The notes: generated from the letters alone by a model not told the origin. A stretch of 62,519 nt of DNA from Bacteroidales bacterium (GCA_017962275.1 JAGCVQ010000070.1:1-62519); one strand, 5' to 3'. Positions 16,848 through 25,687 are shown, counted from the first letter of the stretch. A program made the numbers and translations.

Positions 16848-16877
16848 TTAGTAGTTAGTAGTTAGTAGTTAGCAGTG
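16844..16877. repeat. Heptad array (TTAGTAG)
   Basis: The array includes the stop codon of the glycosyltransferase gene. Confidence 0.8.
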
Positions 16878-16911
16878 GGAGCGGAAGTGTTTTAGTTTTT
16901 CGATTCATTCT

Positions 16912-16961
16912 CCAAGTTCCAAGTTCCAGGTTCCAGGTTCAAAGTTTAAGGTTCAAAGTTA
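16912..16961. repeat. Heptad array (CCAAGTT/CCAGGTT/CAAAGTT)
   Basis: Seven consecutive 7-bp units ending about 10 nt before the next start codon. Confidence 0.8.
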
Positions 16962-16970
16962 CAAACAAAC

Positions 16971-17624
16971 ATGGCAAGAAAAATCATCATCTTATCCGTT
17001 CTAATCAGTTTGTTCATGACCGCTTTTGCGCAGGAGCAGGAGAAGCCCGACCACTCCCGCTTCTACGGCGGAGTTCGCGTGGGGTTCACTGCCTCGCAGA
17101 TTTCCGGCGATGACCTGGCCGGGTTCCACAAGGTGGGCGCTGCGGCAGGACTTTTCATCAACCACACCATCATCCCGTCAGGAAAGCTGAAAATGCAGTT
17201 AGAGCTGGACTTCATGATGAAGGGCAGTCACTCATACACACCGAAAAACGTGATTACCGACAACTTCTATTCCCTCACGCTCGGATACGTGGAGATGCCC
17301 ATATTGGTAGTATGGACGGCGGGGAAATGGACATTGTGGGGGAAAGCGTTCCAATTTGAGTTGGAAGCCGGGCCCGTGTTCGGGGTGAATGTCTTCAGCC
17401 GCGAACGCGAAGCCAACGGACTGATTGTAGGCCGACCGCCGTTCCGTTGGTACGAATTCTCCGCATTGGCAGGCATCTCCCTCATGATCGCCGACCACCA
17501 CAGCGTGAGCTTCCGCTACGAAAACTCCATCGTGCCCGTGCGCATCCCCACGTGGGTCTACGGCCGCGTCATCAACAAGCAGTTCAACTCCCTGATGACA
17601 TTCAGTTACTGCTATCAGTTTTAA
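16971..17624 (+). CDS. Outer-membrane beta-barrel protein, PorT-like fold
   Basis: 217 residues with a signal peptide (MARKIIILSVLISLFMTAFAQ). Alternating amphipathic strands (FYGGVRVGFTASQI, KLKMQLELDFMMKG, SLTLGYVEMPILV, SVSFRYENSIV) and an aromatic C-terminus (FSYCYQF) fit the PorT/OMP-b-brl family of small Bacteroidota barrels. No enzymatic motif is seen. It probably sits in the outer membrane. PorT itself takes part in T9SS, but this level of similarity does not justify that symbol. Confidence 0.75.
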   Translation: MARKIIILSVLISLFMTAFAQEQEKPDHSRFYGGVRVGFTASQISGDDLAGFHKVGAAAGLFINHTIIPSGKLKMQLELDFMMKGSHSYTPKNVITDNFYSLTLGYVEMPILVVWTAGKWTLWGKAFQFELEAGPVFGVNVFSREREANGLIVGRPPFRWYEFSALAGISLMIADHHSVSFRYENSIVPVRIPTWVYGRVINKQFNSLMTFSYCYQF

Positions 17625-17719
17625 GGGGTTACACGGTTAAAGGGTTACACGGTTAACGATTAGAAAAAGCAACCCCGAAATCGAACAATTACTCATTACT
17701 AATTTCTAATTACTAATTG
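17623..17719. repeat. Two heptad-like arrays between convergent genes
   Basis: GGTTACACGGTTAA-type repeats at 17623-17657 and AATTACT/CATTACT units at 17686-17719. The second array encodes the final Ile-Ser-Asn and stop of the minus-strand lipoprotein. Confidence 0.7.
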
Positions 17720-19361
17720 CGAACGTCTCTTCGCTGTCCCAGTAGGCGCGGATGTTGATGTTGGTCGGGAAGTTGAACATCGTTTCCGGCTGGCGTTTGG
17801 TGCGGTAGTCGCCGGGGTCCCAACGGCAATTCCCATTCTCGTCGCAGAAGACACTGACGCGGTAAGTTCCAGGCTCCAAAAACGGGTAAGTGATTGTTTT
17901 TGAAAAGGTAAGGATATCCTCTTTCACAATTTTGTCGTTGCTCCACAAGGTCGCCACGTACTGTTTCCCATTGTCGGGAAGCTGGTAGTTCATGATCAGC
18001 GTGCCGTAGTCCTTCTCCGACTTGGTGGTGAATTGCGTTTTCAAGGTGTCATTCGTAAGATTATTATAACCGTAAAACACCGAATCGGGAATCATCACCG
18101 AGTAGCTCTTCTTTTCCGTAACCGTCATCGGCAAAGGCAGTTGCATCGTAAACGTATCAGGAACAGCATAATGATATACGGAGGTATCCTTGCGGTCCTG
18201 TTGCTGCGAATAGACCCACACGCTGAAGGTGTCGGTCGGGCGGACAGGATACGAAAACTGCAATGTCAGCGGCAGATGGTACTCGCCGGCATTCGCGAAA
18301 CTCACCGTCAATTTAGGTGCTTTCTGCTGACCACGACGACCGCCGGACGACTTTTCCTTATACGGCGTGATTTTCACCGTATCAACGTGATTATCAGCAT
18401 TAAAAAAGTAAACCACCGTATCCGACAATGGGCTTTTGAGATACCACGTGACGGTATCGCGAGTACTGTTTATCTGCTGAAAATAATCCAAAGAGGTTGA
18501 CTCCGGGGTAGCCGAAAAATCAATGAAACGATGTTTATAGGGGAACTTATAGACCCCTGCCGCGGGATTCTCAAAGCGGGAAAGCACCTGCACGGAATCC
18601 TCGCCGGCAAACGCCATGAGGGTGACGAACGGCAACTCCGCCTTCAACGAATCGGCTGCGGTGTCCGGCAAGGCACGGACGGCTGTGACCAACTCCTCCT
18701 GGAACGCAACCTCCTCGTTGGGCAGGTCGAAACGGAAGTTGGCGTTGATGTCCTTGAGGGCGAAAATCTTGTAGTCGCCAGGGGCGATATTCTTCAGCAG
18801 AAAACTGCCGTCCGCAAGGGATTTGGTGACATAATTCGGCAATGTGGTCAGCGGAAGCGAGTCTTCATTGTCCCGGAAGAGCAGCACAAAGAAGTCCTTG
18901 GCGGGCGCGAGCGTCTTGGCATCGAGGATGGTGCCGCGAATCATATAATCGTCCAAGCTGTCGCCCGTGGAAAAGCCGTAGTGGAAATAGTTCAGCACAT
19001 TGCCCTCGTGGAAATCCTTGATGCAATCGGAGAAGACCATGTTGTAGGTAGTATTCGCCCGCAACGTGTCTTTAAACTTGATAACCAGCGACTTGCCCTT
19101 GACGGTGTATTCCGGTTTCTCAGCCAATGGCGGCGAGATGAGTACATTTTCCGTCGGGTTGTTCACCGTGACGAACTCATCGAACCAGACACGGATGTGC
19201 TTCTCATTAAAGTTCACGGTACCATCGGCCGGCTCCACCTTCAACACCTTCGGCGGGGTCGTGTCCTTCGGTCCCCCCGTCGGGGTGGTGATTTTTGCGC
19301 ACCCAACACCCAGGAGTCCCAGGACAAACACTGTAATTGTCAAAAAGACGGTTTTTCGCAT
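17706..19361 (-). CDS. Ig-like domain lipoprotein
   Basis: 551 residues. The start at 19361 (MRKTVFL) gives a lipoprotein leader with lipobox LGVGC; the upstream in-frame ATG at 19391 overlaps the -7 box and is rejected. After GGPKDTTPPKV comes an SbsA-type bacterial Ig-like domain (about residues 25-125), then a carboxypeptidase-regulatory-like fold (IRGTILDAKTLAPAKDFFVLL, with GSFLLKNIAPGDYKIFAL), then further beta-rich repeats. Such proteins are frequent in Bacteroidota and are presumed surface or outer-membrane lipoproteins; their role is not established. Confidence 0.85.
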   Translation of the reverse strand: MRKTVFLTITVFVLGLLGVGCAKITTPTGGPKDTTPPKVLKVEPADGTVNFNEKHIRVWFDEFVTVNNPTENVLISPPLAEKPEYTVKGKSLVIKFKDTLRANTTYNMVFSDCIKDFHEGNVLNYFHYGFSTGDSLDDYMIRGTILDAKTLAPAKDFFVLLFRDNEDSLPLTTLPNYVTKSLADGSFLLKNIAPGDYKIFALKDINANFRFDLPNEEVAFQEELVTAVRALPDTAADSLKAELPFVTLMAFAGEDSVQVLSRFENPAAGVYKFPYKHRFIDFSATPESTSLDYFQQINSTRDTVTWYLKSPLSDTVVYFFNADNHVDTVKITPYKEKSSGGRRGQQKAPKLTVSFANAGEYHLPLTLQFSYPVRPTDTFSVWVYSQQQDRKDTSVYHYAVPDTFTMQLPLPMTVTEKKSYSVMIPDSVFYGYNNLTNDTLKTQFTTKSEKDYGTLIMNYQLPDNGKQYVATLWSNDKIVKEDILTFSKTITYPFLEPGTYRVSVFCDENGNCRWDPGDYRTKRQPETMFNFPTNINIRAYWDSEETFAISN

Positions 19362-19380
19362 CTCGTAATTTTTGAGGCGG

Positions 19381-19388
19381 CAAAGGTA
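19381..19388 (-). promoter_or_regulatory. -7 box (TACCTTTG)
   Basis: Minus-strand box 20 nt upstream of the ATG at 19361. Confidence 0.7.
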
Positions 19389-19394
19389 CAAAAA

Positions 19395-19447
19395 TTGTAG
19401 AGACGCAATTTTTTGTTGTAGAGACGCAAAATTTTGCGTCTCTACAA
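19395..19447. repeat. Palindrome pair, one partial and one complete
   Basis: A truncated GTAGAGACGCAATT half is followed by a perfect 32-bp palindrome at 19416-19447 with core AAAATTTT. Confidence 0.85.
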
Positions 19448-19529
19448 CACAGGGGTAAGTCTGACAACGGCTTGTGAAAGTAAAATAGAAAAAAAAAGGA
19501 TGTGATTGTCTGAATTAGAAATAATTGTG

Positions 19530-19537
19530 TAATTTTG
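19530..19537 (+). promoter_or_regulatory. -7 box (TAATTTTG) of the hypB cluster
   Basis: No similar box was seen before the next four genes, so this promoter may drive the whole 19574-25018 set. Confidence 0.65.
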
Positions 19538-19573
19538 CCGCATGAATTATGGAAAATGATGCCTATACCTATT

Positions 19574-20251
19574 ATGGACGAAATAAAAGTCATCGAAATC
19601 AAGAAAAGTGTCTTTGCAGACAATGAAAAGGATGCAGATGCATTGCGTGCAGAACTGAAACAGAAAGGAGTGTTTCTCCTGAACCTGATGTCCGCGCCCG
19701 GGAGTGGCAAGACGACAACGCTTATCCAACTGATTAACAGAATTAAGGACAAAGTCCGCGTGGCCGTTATGGAGGCCGACATCGACAGCGATGTGGATGC
19801 CGTGAAAATCAAGGAGGCCACTGGCGTGCCGTCCATCCAACTCCATACCGGCGGAATGTGCCATTTGGATGCGGAGATGACCCGGCAGGGACTCGACAAC
19901 ATAAAGACCGGGGATATGGACCTGGTGATTCTCGAAAATGTCGGCAATCTCGTCTGCCCTGCCGAGTTCGACACGGGAGCTACCCGCAACGCCATGATTC
20001 TCTCCGTTCCCGAAGGCGACGACAAACCCCTCAAGTACCCTCTCATGTTCACCGTCTGCGACCTCGTCATCATCAACAAGACCGACACCCTACCCTACTT
20101 CGATTTCGACATGGATAAATGTCGCACGAACATCCTCAAGCGCAACCCCAACGCCGAAATCATCCCCATCTCCGCTAAGACCGGCGACGGTCTCGACACC
20201 CTCGCCGAATGGCTCCTTCACGAAGTCAACTCCTTAAACCCTAAACTATAA
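19574..20251 (+). CDS. hypB: Hydrogenase/urease-type nickel GTPase HypB
   Basis: 225 residues; a SIMIBI-class GTPase that hands nickel to metalloenzyme precursors together with HypA. The P-loop APGSGKTT, metal/GTP-switch segments GGMCHLDAEM and ENVGNLVCPAEFDTG, and the NKTD specificity motif are present. There is no His-rich N-terminal metal store. The ATG at 19574 is used because an upstream TTG at 19535 overlaps the -7 box; ATGs at 19556 and 19559 remain possible. The last codons (LNPKL, stop) lie in a TTAAACC/CTAAACT heptad run. The flavoprotein gene follows after 11 nt. No hydrogenase subunit is visible in the window. Confidence 0.92.
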   Translation: MDEIKVIEIKKSVFADNEKDADALRAELKQKGVFLLNLMSAPGSGKTTTLIQLINRIKDKVRVAVMEADIDSDVDAVKIKEATGVPSIQLHTGGMCHLDAEMTRQGLDNIKTGDMDLVILENVGNLVCPAEFDTGATRNAMILSVPEGDDKPLKYPLMFTVCDLVIINKTDTLPYFDFDMDKCRTNILKRNPNAEIIPISAKTGDGLDTLAEWLLHEVNSLNPKL

Positions 20252-20262
20252 ACCACAAGCCC

Positions 20263-23109
20263 ATGCCTGAAATGTCCACCAAGTTTGTCCCGAAGCACAA
20301 AGGAGACAAGAACCCGAACCCCAAGTTAATCAAATTCGTCCGTCACGTCACGGACCGCGTCCCCGGTAAAATCAAGATGACTACCGATGCCCCAGAATAT
20401 TGGGGGCTCGCCTGCATCTTCGAGGATGAGATGGACGCTGTAACCCGAGAGGCCTCGCTGGATCTGCTCCTCGACATGCTCCCGGGCAATTTCTTCAAGG
20501 TGAGAGAGCATCACAGTTATGCTGAGCTCCATGAGTGGAACGCCAAGAAACATTATACCCCAGACGACAAGTCATTCGATGAACTGCTCGACAGATTAGC
20601 GTTCTTCGGCATGCTGGAATACGACTACGGTGACAAATACACCAAAGAGGGTCCTGTCCCCGGCACCTCGTTTGAGCGCGAGGCCCGCATCTATTGGGTG
20701 CCGATGTTCGTGCCTGGAAGTGCCGAATACACCAATATGAACGTGGAACTGATGGACAAGCATCCTGAATTGGCCATGTTCTTCGAAAGGATGACGTTCC
20801 TGCCATTGGAGAAGGTCACCCCGATGGTTCCGATGGGTGGTTCCGGTATCGGCATGCACGTCATTCCTGTAGAGAAAGCCATCTCCATGGAAAACCAAAC
20901 GGCTGACATTGAGCATATTTCCTACTGGCTCAAACGCTACGAGGGTCATTTGGCGGTCGGCATCTGCAGTTGCCGATATGGCCGCAAGAAACTCGAAGAG
21001 GGATGTGCCGATGACTACCGCGACTGGTGTATCGGCGTGGGCGACATGGCCGAATACTTGGTTGAGACCAACCGCGGCCACTATATCACCTATGACGAGG
21101 CGATGGCCATCTTAAAAAAGGCTGAGGATCACGGCTTCGTGCATCAGGTGACCAACATCGACGGCGAGGGCAAGATTTTCGCCATCTGCAATTGCAACGT
21201 AAAGATCTGCAATGCCTTACGTACTTCCCAACTCTTCAACACTCCAAACCTCTCGCGTAGTGCCTACGTGGCGAAGGTCGAACCCGCAAACTGCGTGGCT
21301 TGCGGTCGTTGCGTGGAATACTGTCCCGCCGGAGCCGTCCGTTTGGGACAAAAACTCTGCACCAAACATGGCGAGCAGACCTATCCCAAACAGGAGTTGC
21401 CCGATGCCAAGAAGTGGGGGCCGGAGAAGTGGGACGAAGACTACCGCGACAAGAACCGCATCAACTGTTACCCGACGGGGACGGCACCCTGCAAGACGGC
21501 TTGTCCGGCGCATATTGCCGTGCAGGGTTATCTAAAGAAGGCTGCGGAAGGCAAATATACGGAGGCTTTGGAGCTGATCAAGCGAGAGAACCCGTTCCCA
21601 GCCGTGTGCGGGCGCGTATGCAACCGACGCTGTGAGGATGCCTGCACGCGCGGCACCATCGACCAGCCCATTGCCATCGATGCGGTGAAGAAGTTCATCG
21701 CCGAACAAGATCTGAAGGCAGAGACCCGCTTCGTGCCGGAGGTGAACATCTGCTCCAACGTGCAGCAGCACTGGGAAGAGAAAATTGCCATTATCGGCGG
21801 CGGCCCGGCCGGGCTGAGCTGCGCATACTACCTCGCCACGATGGGTTACAAACCCACTGTTTTCGAAAAAAACGAAATTCCGGGCGGTATGCTCCAATAC
21901 GGTATTCCGTCTTATAAACTGGACAAAGCGGTCGTCAAAGCCGAAATTGACATCATGCGCGAAATAGGCGTGGACATCCACACCGGCGTGGAAGTCGGCA
22001 AAGACATCACCATACAACAATTGAGAGAACAGGGCTACAAAGGATTCTACGTAGCCATCGGCTGCCAGGGCAGCAAATTGCCGGGTATCACGGGCGAAAC
22101 GCTTCCGGGCACCACCACCGCCATCGATTTCCTACGAAAGGCGAATTGTGGTGAGTTGTCCGTAGAGACGCAAAATTTTGCGTCTCTACACGTGGTCGTG
22201 GTCGGTGGCGGCAACGTAGCCATTGACGCGGCCCGCGTGGCCAAACGCGGCGGTGCCACAACCGTCACCATGCTCTCATTGGAGACCGAAGACATCATGC
22301 CCGCATCGTTGGAAGAGCGCCGCGAAGCCCGCGAAGACGGTGTCGTCATCAATCCCGGCTGGGGCCCGAAAGAGGTGCTGGGCACCGACAAGGTCTCCGG
22401 CATCGTCTTCAAAAAATGTACTACCGTGTATGACGCGGAGAAACGATTCTCCCCGCAATATGATGAAAACGAGACTATCACACTTGACGCCGATTTGGTC
22501 ATCTTCGCCATCGGGCAGACAGTGGTGCTCAAAGATTTGCTCAAAGAGACCAAGGTGGAATTCGTGCGCGGGGTCTATCCGGTAGCTGACAAGCTGACGT
22601 ATCAGACTGCTGAGGAGGACATTTTCGTGGGCGGCGACTGTTTCACCGGCCCGAAATTCGCCATTGACGCGATTGCTGCCGGCAAAGAGGCCGCTGAATC
22701 ATTGCACCGTTTCGTCCAACATGGTCATCTCACCATCGGGCGCAACCGCCGCGATTTCATCGAACTCGACAAGGACGACATCGTGGTGGAGAGTTACGAC
22801 AATTCATCCCGCCAAATAGAGGGCATAAGCGAGCTGGAGGACAAATTCCGCGAATACACGCTCACGCTCACCGAAGAGCAAGTGCGCACCGAGACCGCCC
22901 GCTGCCTGGGTTGCGGTGCGTCGGTGGTGGACGAGAACCGCTGCATCGGCTGCGGCATCTGCACCACCAAATGCGCCTTTGATGCCATCCACCTCTTCCG
23001 CGAACATTCCGAAGCCAGCATCATGCGTACCTCCGAGGATAAGTTCAGCGGAATCCTTCCGTATATGCTCAAACGTACCGGAAAGATTATTTTTGGCAAG
23101 AATAAATAA
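20263..23109 (+). CDS. Multi-cluster Fe-S flavoprotein, GltD-like NAD(P)H oxidoreductase fused to a ferredoxin-like N-terminal region
   Basis: 948 residues. Residues 1-340 form an unrecognised Cys-bearing domain (CSCRYG, CNCNVKIC) of the sort found in ferredoxin-family anaerobic proteins. CVACGRCVEYCP (344-355) is a 4Fe-4S motif. From about C410 the glutamate-synthase small-subunit-like module follows (CKTACP ... CGRVCNRRCEDAC), with FAD motif GGGPAGLSC near 510 and NAD(P) motif GGGNVAIDAARVAKR near 648. A C-terminal 2[4Fe-4S]-type region (CLGCG, CIGCGICTTKC) starts near 880. It probably moves electrons between NAD(P)H and ferredoxin or an unknown acceptor. Oddity: a 28-bp palindrome at 22162-22189 encodes VETQNFASL just before the second Rossmann fold. 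It lies between hypB and hypA. Confidence 0.85.
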   Translation: MPEMSTKFVPKHKGDKNPNPKLIKFVRHVTDRVPGKIKMTTDAPEYWGLACIFEDEMDAVTREASLDLLLDMLPGNFFKVREHHSYAELHEWNAKKHYTPDDKSFDELLDRLAFFGMLEYDYGDKYTKEGPVPGTSFEREARIYWVPMFVPGSAEYTNMNVELMDKHPELAMFFERMTFLPLEKVTPMVPMGGSGIGMHVIPVEKAISMENQTADIEHISYWLKRYEGHLAVGICSCRYGRKKLEEGCADDYRDWCIGVGDMAEYLVETNRGHYITYDEAMAILKKAEDHGFVHQVTNIDGEGKIFAICNCNVKICNALRTSQLFNTPNLSRSAYVAKVEPANCVACGRCVEYCPAGAVRLGQKLCTKHGEQTYPKQELPDAKKWGPEKWDEDYRDKNRINCYPTGTAPCKTACPAHIAVQGYLKKAAEGKYTEALELIKRENPFPAVCGRVCNRRCEDACTRGTIDQPIAIDAVKKFIAEQDLKAETRFVPEVNICSNVQQHWEEKIAIIGGGPAGLSCAYYLATMGYKPTVFEKNEIPGGMLQYGIPSYKLDKAVVKAEIDIMREIGVDIHTGVEVGKDITIQQLREQGYKGFYVAIGCQGSKLPGITGETLPGTTTAIDFLRKANCGELSVETQNFASLHVVVVGGGNVAIDAARVAKRGGATTVTMLSLETEDIMPASLEERREAREDGVVINPGWGPKEVLGTDKVSGIVFKKCTTVYDAEKRFSPQYDENETITLDADLVIFAIGQTVVLKDLLKETKVEFVRGVYPVADKLTYQTAEEDIFVGGDCFTGPKFAIDAIAAGKEAAESLHRFVQHGHLTIGRNRRDFIELDKDDIVVESYDNSSRQIEGISELEDKFREYTLTLTEEQVRTETARCLGCGASVVDENRCIGCGICTTKCAFDAIHLFREHSEASIMRTSEDKFSGILPYMLKRTGKIIFGKNK
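22162..22189. repeat. 28-bp palindrome inside the flavoprotein CDS
   Basis: A perfect palindrome with half-site GTAGAGACGCAAAA, read in frame without breaking the gene. Identical or near-identical copies are intergenic at 19418, 25036, 25721, 33235 and 42522. Confidence 0.92.
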
Positions 23110-23136
23110 GATGAAATCGTACCTTAAATATTAGGA

Positions 23137-23484
23137 ATGCACGAATTAGGTATCGTCTTTTACATCATCCGCGATGTCAAGAAAGTGGCGGAGGAAAACC
23201 ACGTGGAGCAAATATCCACGGTGGTGATGGATATCGGGGAGGTGTCAACGGTGGTGCCGCACCTGCTCACCGACTGCTGGAGATGGGCCGCCGACAAGGA
23301 GGAGATGCTCAAGGGCTGCGAACTGAAAGTAAACACCATCCCCGCCGTCACCTGGTGCGACGACTGCCACACCCAGTACGAAACGATAAAATTCGGCAAG
23401 ACCTGCCCGAATTGCCACAGCGAAAATACTTGGCTGCTGCGGGGCAATGAAGTCGAAATTCGCGAGATTCGTGTCGCAACGTGA
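23137..23484 (+). CDS. hypA: Nickel metallochaperone HypA
   Basis: 115 residues, normal length. The N-terminus MHE supplies the nickel ligands (His2), and the zinc site is CDDCH ... CPNCHS near residues 74-95. It works with HypB to deliver nickel. It starts 27 nt after the flavoprotein stop, in the same direction, so it is probably co-transcribed. Finding hypA and hypB around a flavoprotein rather than next to hydrogenase genes is unusual. Confidence 0.93.
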   Translation: MHELGIVFYIIRDVKKVAEENHVEQISTVVMDIGEVSTVVPHLLTDCWRWAADKEEMLKGCELKVNTIPAVTWCDDCHTQYETIKFGKTCPNCHSENTWLLRGNEVEIREIRVAT

Positions 23485-23490
23485 TTGTCT

Positions 23491-23545
23491 GTTTAACCCT
23501 TTAACCCTATAACCCTTTAACCCATAAACCTTAAACCCTAAACCA
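23491..23545. repeat. Heptad-like array (TTAACCC/ATAAACC)
   Basis: About seven units at 7-8 bp spacing fill the gap between hypA and the next start codon. Confidence 0.7.
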
Positions 23546-23547
23546 AT

Positions 23548-23892
23548 ATGTCCTGTTTTATAGTACCCATGGCGCAGGCGATAGTGACCAGCGCATACAG
23601 AAAAGTCAATGAAAAAGCCATTGAGACCACAGATTCGGCATTAAAAAAGCAGATTCCTGCACTAGAGAAGATGCTCTGGGGCGGCACCGTGTTGCTCATC
23701 GTGGATCACATCCTCAACGGCGAACTCACATGGCAGTACCCGTTCTTTACCGCATTAGACAGTTCAGGCGGCTTCTCCGTCATGCTCCGCGAAATGCTCA
23801 CCGTGGGTGTGCCTATGTCCCTCGTGCTCACAGGCATCTGGGCGGTCTGGGCCATTGCAAAGGCACGCAAAGCAATGAGCGGTTCATACTGA
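23548..23892 (+). CDS. Small inner-membrane protein of the hyp-flavoprotein cluster
   Basis: 114 residues, family not named with certainty. After a short N-terminus (MSCFIVPMAQAI) two hydrophobic segments are visible, around 43-60 (MLWGGTVLLIVDHIL) and 82-105 (VGVPMSLVLTGIWAVWAIA), with a short basic tail. It precedes a larger membrane protein by 34 nt and probably forms a complex with it. Similar small proteins next to DUF5692-like proteins are my recollection only. No catalytic residues are evident. Confidence 0.65.
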   Translation: MSCFIVPMAQAIVTSAYRKVNEKAIETTDSALKKQIPALEKMLWGGTVLLIVDHILNGELTWQYPFFTALDSSGGFSVMLREMLTVGVPMSLVLTGIWAVWAIAKARKAMSGSY

Positions 23893-23926
23893 TCACTCAT
23901 TATTATCAAACCAAATAATAAGCACT

Positions 23927-25018
23927 ATGTTTTTCCAAGTTTATGGGGCTAACGCCCTGGCTCAGTGGGGAATGCTGCTCGTCGTCCTCGTGGGTCTCAT
24001 CCTGTTCAACGAGTTTGCCCGCCGCACCAAATTAGGCGGTGCCATCACCTTCTTCGTCATCCCAGTGATTCTGACGGTCTATTTCGTGGCCATCGCCATC
24101 GGGGCACGGACAGGCGCTGAGTGGGCCTTGACAAACCAGACGCATGTCTATATGAACGGTTGGTTCCACTATGCCAAACTCTACGCTGCCCTCACAGGCT
24201 GTATCGGCTTTATGATGATCAAATACAAATGGGGCATCGGTGCCAAGCACTGGTTCAAGCCGTTCCCGTTCATCATCGTGGCCATCAACATTCTGATTGC
24301 AGTCGCCTCCGATTTCGAATCGGCCATCATGGGCTGGAACAAGTGGTGGCTCTCCAGCGAAGGCGTGTGGCTCTACGGCGGCTGGCACAACGTGATGAAC
24401 GGCCTTGCCGGTATCCTCAACATCTTCTGTATGACCGCTTGGTGGAACGTTTTCCCGTCAAAAGACAAGAAAGACATGATCTGGGCCGACATGACCTGGG
24501 TTTTCATCGTGGTCTATGACATCTGGAACTTTGCCTACACGTACAACTGCCTGCCCACGCACTCATGGTACTGCGGTGTGGCATTGCTGCTCGCCCCCAC
24601 CATTGCGGCTCTGTTATGGAACCGTGGCGGCTGGATCCAGAACCGTGCCAACACACTGGCCATCTGGTGCATGTTCGCTCAAGTGTTCCCGCTCTTCCAA
24701 GAGACCTTCAAGGACGGTTTCCAGGCCTTTAAGTGGGCTGTGCTGCCTGTTCAATATCCCAACGGCATCGAGACCATCACGGAAATTTATGCCGCAGCTG
24801 GGGGAGAAGCCGCAGCTGTGGGTACCACTGTCGATACCGTGGCCGGCAATCCGACCATGATGACCGTAATAAGTGCCTTGGCTCTCATCACCAACATCAT
24901 TGCCCTGGGCTACATCATCGCCCAATCTAAGAAACGCCACATCAACCCGTACAAGGAGGATGTCTTCATCAACCAGAAGTACTACAAGGATGCTGTGGCA
25001 CGCGCTGACATGGAATAA
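23927..25018 (+). CDS. Polytopic membrane protein, DUF5692-like
   Basis: 363 residues with about eight or nine hydrophobic helices: for example 14-28, 36-60, an ALTGCIGFMM segment, FPFIIVAINILIAVA, and IISALALITNIIALGYIIA-like helices near the C-terminus. It is rich in Trp (GWNKWWL, YGGWHNVMNG, FCMTAWWNVFP), with conserved-looking polar residues within the membrane. It resembles DUF5692 proteins of anaerobes, but I name the family from memory. It is the last gene of the hypB-flavoprotein-hypA set and is followed by a terminator. Nickel or other metal transport, or a membrane electron carrier, are possible but untested roles. Confidence 0.6.
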   Translation: MFFQVYGANALAQWGMLLVVLVGLILFNEFARRTKLGGAITFFVIPVILTVYFVAIAIGARTGAEWALTNQTHVYMNGWFHYAKLYAALTGCIGFMMIKYKWGIGAKHWFKPFPFIIVAINILIAVASDFESAIMGWNKWWLSSEGVWLYGGWHNVMNGLAGILNIFCMTAWWNVFPSKDKKDMIWADMTWVFIVVYDIWNFAYTYNCLPTHSWYCGVALLLAPTIAALLWNRGGWIQNRANTLAIWCMFAQVFPLFQETFKDGFQAFKWAVLPVQYPNGIETITEIYAAAGGEAAAVGTTVDTVAGNPTMMTVISALALITNIIALGYIIAQSKKRHINPYKEDVFINQKYYKDAVARADME

Positions 25019-25035
25019 TTGATTTACGGATTTTA

Positions 25036-25063
25036 GTAGAGACGCAAAATTTCGCGTCTCTAC
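25036..25063. repeat. 28-bp palindrome
   Basis: Half-site GTAGAGACGCAAAA with one mismatch in the other arm (TTTCGCG). Confidence 0.85.
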
Positions 25064-25082
25064 GACACAGTACAAAACAAAT

Positions 25083-25117
25083 GCGAGCGTACCAATGTGG
25101 CACGCTCGCTCTTTTTT
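25083..25117 (+). terminator. Rho-independent terminator
   Basis: Stem GCGAGCGT / ACGCTCGC with an 11-nt loop followed by TCTTTTTT. It closes the hypB cluster. Confidence 0.85.
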
Positions 25118-25136
25118 GTATAATCTCAAACCAGAT

Positions 25137-25646
25137 TTACCAATTCACAAACGCCTTGTTGAAGATGTCATCGGTAAGGGCGTCGGTGATGTCCGCGACA
25201 AGGCCGGCCTCCACGCTGCTGAGGTTCTGCGAACTGTAATAGTCGGCATAACGCGAGAAACTCTGGTCGAAGTTCAGACTCTCGTCGAACTTGTTATAGA
25301 AGCGCACCCGCACCGTGATGGTCAGACGGTTCATAGCGGGCGTGTCGTTGCTCTGGATGGCCGCCGGATTCACCGTGTAGCCCGTAATCTCACCCTCCAT
25401 GGTGTAATCGCCGTCATTGTCCACGATGGTGAGCGGCGTCTGACCCTGGATCTTGTCTTTGAGCGCGGTGGTGAATGTCTGGCTCAGCGTCGGGTTGATG
25501 AGCGTGGCGTTGTTCGGGAAGGTGGTGATGGCCACGGTCTTCGCCCGCGCATCCACCGTGCCGCCGGTCAGGGAGACGGACATGCGGCAGCCGGCCAATA
25601 ATATCGCCAAGGTCACTATGCCATATTTAATGTGTCTATGCATCAT
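25137..25646 (-). CDS. lptE: LptE family LPS-assembly lipoprotein
   Basis: 169 residues with a lipoprotein leader (lipobox LLAGC). The body has the LptE pattern seen in Bacteroidota: TVAITTFPNNATLINPTLSQTFT, then LKDKIQGQTPL, an EGEITGYTV strand and a long C-terminal helix. LptE plugs the LptD barrel that places LPS in the outer leaflet. It lies downstream of a sigma-54 activator, a linkage common in the phylum. Its leader carries a composite of three-hairpin repeat modules and a 28-bp palindrome. Confidence 0.85.
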   Translation of the reverse strand: MMHRHIKYGIVTLAILLAGCRMSVSLTGGTVDARAKTVAITTFPNNATLINPTLSQTFTTALKDKIQGQTPLTIVDNDGDYTMEGEITGYTVNPAAIQSNDTPAMNRLTITVRVRFYNKFDESLNFDQSFSRYADYYSSQNLSSVEAGLVADITDALTDDIFNKAFVNW

Positions 25647-25687
25647 TCTTACGTATCTTTGTCATTCTTCGCTGTCTTCGGAATCCT

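Noticed and set aside
19535-19573. TTG start for hypB
   Set aside because: It overlaps the -7 box, so it would not lie in the transcript.
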